Shown: piece after piece, positions 57,916-64,000 of the stretch
Layout of the letters: each line of letters begins with the position of its first letter
Position numbering within the stretch: position 1 is the stretch's first letter
Translations under genes and position numbers: made by a program
NCBI RefSeq assembly: GCF_033118175.1
Contig: NC_083712.1
Span: forward strand, 9,682,956 to 9,746,955
Origin: Dama dama
Taxonomy: Eukaryota; Chordata; Mammalia; Artiodactyla; Cervidae
Direction of reading: 5' to 3'
Length of the DNA: 64,000 bases
Notes under the pieces: generated by a model
Seen by the model: only the letters and a program-made list of their open reading frames with translations
Told to the model about the DNA's origin: nothing
The model's database searches: none

Positions 57916-59142
57916 TTGCTTTTCTTGATAACCTTTCTGGTTGTAGGACACTATAGAGAAGTTTTAAGAAACATAAATTGAAAAGAATAGAAAACCCTAG
58001 TCTTTGATATGTTGAGATAACAGGGAATAAAAACCCTGGCAAATGTTGTAATGTGTCTAAATAAAGACAAGAGCTCAGCATGGCCCTAGAAAACCTCTCC
58101 AAAGGGTCTCACGAGACCCAGCCCATGCACTCAGGCGCCTGAAGTCATGCTGTTTGTAGCAGTGTTGCATTGCTTGTGAGATAATGTAGGTGGCAGGACA
58201 TGCTGTCCGCTTCCACAGGGTGTATGTGTTGCTGTGTTTCATAGCTTCCAGTTCCACTGGTATTAATCTCAGTTTACAGGGTGTATTTCAATAGCAATGG
58301 GGATACCATTTTCCCTTTCTCGACATCACAGTGAAATTCCATGCTTTACTTAAATATGATTTAAGTCTATATTCCTTTCCAACTGGTTTCCTTCATGTTC
58401 TCTTCGTATTTGTAACTTCAGTCCCATTTGCTGAAAAATAATATTTTCGCAAAACACTGCATCAAAGGTCAGTCATTTTACATCCATTCTTTTTTTTTAA
58501 GAATGCTGTTTTGACTAAAAATTATCATCCATATCATTATCATTTTTAAAAATTTTTTGCAGCATAAAGGGGTAGATAACATAAAAGTTTAATCATAGAA
58601 ACACACAAAAGAGTTGTCAAATGAGAAGTAAATGAGAGCTGAAAGTGGTTTACTGGCATTTTAGCTACTTGAAAACAGACATTTTCTACAATAGATTTGA
58701 ATATAGGGTGTCTGTGACTGTGTCACTTCAACGTAATCTGCCAAGTTTAAGTGTAATCTTACATTTTCTTTCTAAGAAAATGGCTCATGACCATGTGAAA
58801 TTGAAAAGTATGCACTAGAGATATACTTCTGGATGTGATCAGTGGGTCATGTGCAAAACCATGGGCCCGAGGGCATTACCAAGAGAGCGTGTGTGGATGG
58901 GGGGAATAGGAGGTGTGACACCCCACTGCTTCGTTATTTGCACATAGATAATGTCCCTTCAGTTCACTGCTGGGCGGTGCTCGGCTGCGGGACACTGTCA
59001 CGGTTAATACCTCTGTTCTTCTGTTGACAGGCATTTTGCTTCCTTCCAGTATATTCAAAAACGATTCAGGTAAAGACATCCTTGCACATATAACCTGGTG
59101 CCCACAAATGCATACCATATACGCACATGTATAGTCACACAT
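57916..59142. other. Unique sequence, nothing recognised
   Basis: No repeat family or coding frame identified. Confidence 0.4.
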
Positions 59143-59478
59143 GTTATCTGCATATCTGAGGTTATTGATATTTCTCCTGGCAATCTTGATGCCAGCTTGT
59201 GCTTCATCCAGCCCAGCATTTCATATGATGTATTCTGCATATAAGTTAAATAAGCAGGGTGAGATTATACAGCCTTGACACATTCCTTTCCCAATTTTGA
59301 ATCAGTCCATTGTTCCATGTCCAGTTCTAACTGTTGCTTCTTGACCTGCATACAGGTTTCTCAGGAGGGAGGTCAGGTGATCTGGTATTCCCACCTCTTT
59401 AAGAATATTCCGCAGTTTGTTGTGATCCACATTGCCAAAGGCTTTAGAGTAGTCAATGAAGCAGAAGTAGATGTAGTC
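59143..59478 (-). mobile_element. BovB internal fragment, no 3' end
   Basis: Inverted BovB from the RT catalytic-box region ('ttatctgcatatctgaggtt') upstream through 'catataagttaaataagcag', 'cccaattttgaatcagtcca' and 'ttgccaaaggctttagagta'. The left edge falls inside the codons for the catalytic box, so the 3' half of the element is missing. Confidence 0.88.
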
Positions 59479-61976
59479 TAAATAAGGATCTGGTTAAAAG
59501 AGAAATAGAATTATGGAAAAGGAATTGATTATATAACCTCATAAAATATTATCCCAGAACTAGAAAGTAAGAGACTGTTTTAGTAGCATTCTGGTTCGAG
59601 GCTTGTTTGTCTTTATCTTTCCTAGATGTGGGGCTGTGTTTATAGGTCAAATCTTTATCACCTGCATCCACAGTGTGTACTTAGGAAAGTCAGTAACAGT
59701 CTTGAAATTAAGAGGAACCAGAAACATTATTTTATAATGGTTGGAGATCACCCTATGTTCAATTACTTTTATTTAAGCCAAATATTTACTGTGTTAAATG
59801 CTAGCAACATGATATGCTCTTTAACCCCCAAGAATAATTTCTTTCAAAAGGCCAGTATTTCATAGAAGTAAATGAATAGAGAAAAGAGATTTGAGACCTA
59901 CTATGAATATATTCTCTTAATTATTTTTGGAACCATTTTAGGACAAGATTAAACTGTTTGATGATTATCACTGTATAACTACTATAAATATAAATTTGGA
60001 GAAGCATGCTTCCAAAAATAATTAATACTTTTATTGTTTAGCTATTTCCTCCTTTCTATGTTTCTGGAGAAACATTAAGAGTATAATTGACTCTTAAAGA
60101 AAGAAAAAGTGTTCTTCTCAGTGCAAGTTCTATAAGCAAAATCTAATAGCAAAATCAGAAATACAAGCCCACAAATAAACTTAGTAATGATATGGAGCTA
60201 AAGTCAGGAAATTATTAAATCCAGGGCTAATATCAAGGAAGATACACAATTGTATGATAAACATAGCTTCTAATATCATTTCAAAGGGGCTAACTTGAAT
60301 ACATTCTGTTTCCAAGCAATAATGTTTTCCTTGAGTCCCCAGTAAACTATGATTCCCAGGATGAGATACTGTTCCTTGTTTTAGAAAAATACACATTATT
60401 TTTAGGTTGAAAGTAATAAAAAATAAATGTTTCCTCTCTCACTCTCCATGTGCTCTTCAAGCTACTGTGAAAACAGGGGAAAAGGAGAAATCAATATGAG
60501 AATTTTAACTGATGTATTTTGTAAAACTTAAAACTCATGTTTCTGAAAATTCAATTTGGTCCGTAATTTTTCAGTTATATGATGTCCGGTGATGGTCTTC
60601 TTTCAAACACAAGGAAGGTAACTAAGTCCCAAGGAAAGACAGCCCTTCTTCATTTTCTCCCTCATCAACACCGGCACCGATCCTTCCCTTAGGAGAAGGT
60701 GCGGTTGTGGAGTTGCGTACTCAGGAAATGCTGGGAAGAAGCAGCAGCCCTGGCATCAGGGTGGGAAGGTAGCATGGTATGCTGGTTTAAATATTAGTGC
60801 ATTGATTTAAATTACCTTGAGGACTGCCCGTGCCTGCTGTAAAATTGAGACCTGGAAGTGGTAGGCATCATGTGCAGCCATAACTAAGAGGCAGCTTGTG
60901 GCACCAGTAGCCTGATTTGCACCTGGATTCTTTATCAAAACACCAGACACCTACTTCTCTTCACCCTGGTACCACCTCTCCAGCTCCCTCCCTCACAGGG
61001 TAAGTAGAGATCTACCCATCTTGCAGACCTGACCTGCAGTCTGGGTTCTCTCTCATCATTTTCTGGAACACCACCATCACATAAATATATCTTTATAAGC
61101 ACAGCTTTGGTCTGATTTGTCATGTGGTTAGAAGATACCAAATTTCACTGCTTTGTGGTTCTGGCATCAGCACGTTCAGAAACAGGCCTATGTGTTGTGG
61201 GCTTCTATTCCCACAGTTCTCTTATTAAATTTCCTCCTGTGAATACTGTGATAGTCTTTGGCAGGAATCAATAAAGGGTCTCAAGGAGAAACTGGCTAGA
61301 AAAACCAAAATAGAGATCACTGCACAAGTGCCTCTCTGGATTCAAACAGGGGCAGGGTCTGCTTGGGCAGTGTTCTGCTTCTGATGGTGGCATCCTGCTG
61401 GGGCCTGAAAGGGGAACGGCCCTGCTGACTCGTCCCATTGTGACGCTGGACCGGGCCCTCCAGGTGCCGGAGTGACCCACTTTTTATGGGTCAGCTCAGA
61501 TGTCAGTTTCTATACGAAACCACATTCAGACCATAGTACTACTGATTAAAAAAAAGCCTGGAAAGCACTTTAGAGTTCTACCCAAGTGATAAAGTTATTG
61601 TGATATTTAAATAATGAGTCAAAACCACTTTTACGATGTGACATACTGTATGGAAATAAACAGCAGTGGGATTATAGCTCTTCATTAGGATTCCTGTTGA
61701 GTCTTCACTCAGAGTCTTGTGGTTTCTGAAGAGAATACTGTTTTTAACATACAATCAATTTTCTTGTGTTTTGACAGACAGAATCAATAGCTACCAACTA
61801 TTCTGCAGAGCAAAACCCGACAAGCCACTGACTCTCTGTATAGACCCTCTTGGTTCAAAATATTACTTTTAATCCCATGTTTGATAAATTCCCACTTTAT
61901 ATATTTTCCCCATAGTAACCAATATGAATTACAGAGAACAAAATCTAACTCTGCATTTGTCATACACACACACACA
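59479..61976. other. Unique sequence, nothing recognised
   Basis: Two and a half kilobases without a repeat I can name. Short (CA)n at 61964-61975. GC-richer at 61340-61480. Frames are short and featureless. Confidence 0.4.
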
Positions 61977-62004
61977 AGAAAGCCCCATGCTATCTAGCCA
62001 GCCA

Positions 62005-62122
62005 AGAATACTGGTGTGGGTAGCCATTTCCTCCTCCAGGGGATCTGCCCTGCCCAGGGTTGGAACTTGTGTCTCCTGCATTGCCGGCAGATGCTTTACC
62101 ATCTGAGGCACCAGGGAAGCCC
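62005..62122 (-). mobile_element. Bov-tA SINE head, 3' tail missing
   Basis: 'ccaagaatactggtgtgggt' through to the inverted head 'gaggcaccagggaagcccta'. The BovB-derived tail present in other copies is absent to the left. Confidence 0.85.

Positions 62123-64000
<1,878 letters not shown>

Overview
This window is ruminant nuclear DNA, most likely cattle or a close bovine relative. The diagnosis rests on repeats: many BovB (RTE-type) LINE fragments, at least thirteen tRNA-Glu-headed Bov-tA SINEs, a CHR-type cetartiodactyl SINE, bovine-type L1 sequence and several solo endogenous-retrovirus LTRs. They sit beside older mammalian repeats (MIR, L1M, Tigger1, a MaLR-like scrap). I find no intact multi-exon gene. 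The only sequence that still reads as a host protein is at the extreme right edge (63886-64000): the first 38 codons of ubiquitin, with the codon pattern of RPS27A, probably a retrocopy. The rest is intergenic or deep intronic.

Layout. 1-8 kb: mostly AT-rich unique or very old sequence, with a Bov-tA split by a BovB (1211-1756), MIRs and an old L1. 8.1-11 kb: a solo LTR, then a GC/CpG-rich island (9815-10135) flanked by a C-run tract. 11.3-17.9 kb: a BovB reverse-transcriptase remnant, then a 5.3-kb antisense L1 carrying a BovB, a T-rich insertion and an LTR-like repeat that itself contains another BovB. 18-25 kb: unique sequence with GC-rich pockets, a CHR-type SINE, MIR and two BovB fragments. 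25.1-25.8 kb: a solo LTR with a perfect 6-bp duplication. 26-32 kb: SINEs and older repeats. 32-34 kb: a solo LTR with six CCAAT-box repeats, and an L1 with an internal tandem duplication. 35-41 kb: SINEs, a Tigger1 and a 5'-inverted L1 that has taken a second copy of the same LTR. 41-50 kb: BovB pieces, a CTCF-like site, L1 remnants and SINEs. 50-64 kb: largely unique, with scattered SINEs, one internal BovB fragment and the ubiquitin sequence.

The elements do not work together as a pathway; the window is a record of successive insertions. Target-site duplications readable by eye let several events be ordered (L1, then LTR, then BovB). The most unusual observations are two insertions that are only a poly(A) tract between target-site duplications (32.2 and 52.6 kb), the 6-versus-2 copy CCAAT repeat in paired LTRs, the nested insertions, and the orphan CpG island. 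I found no evidence of a new coding system. Repeat family names come from memory of consensus sequences and were not checked by search.
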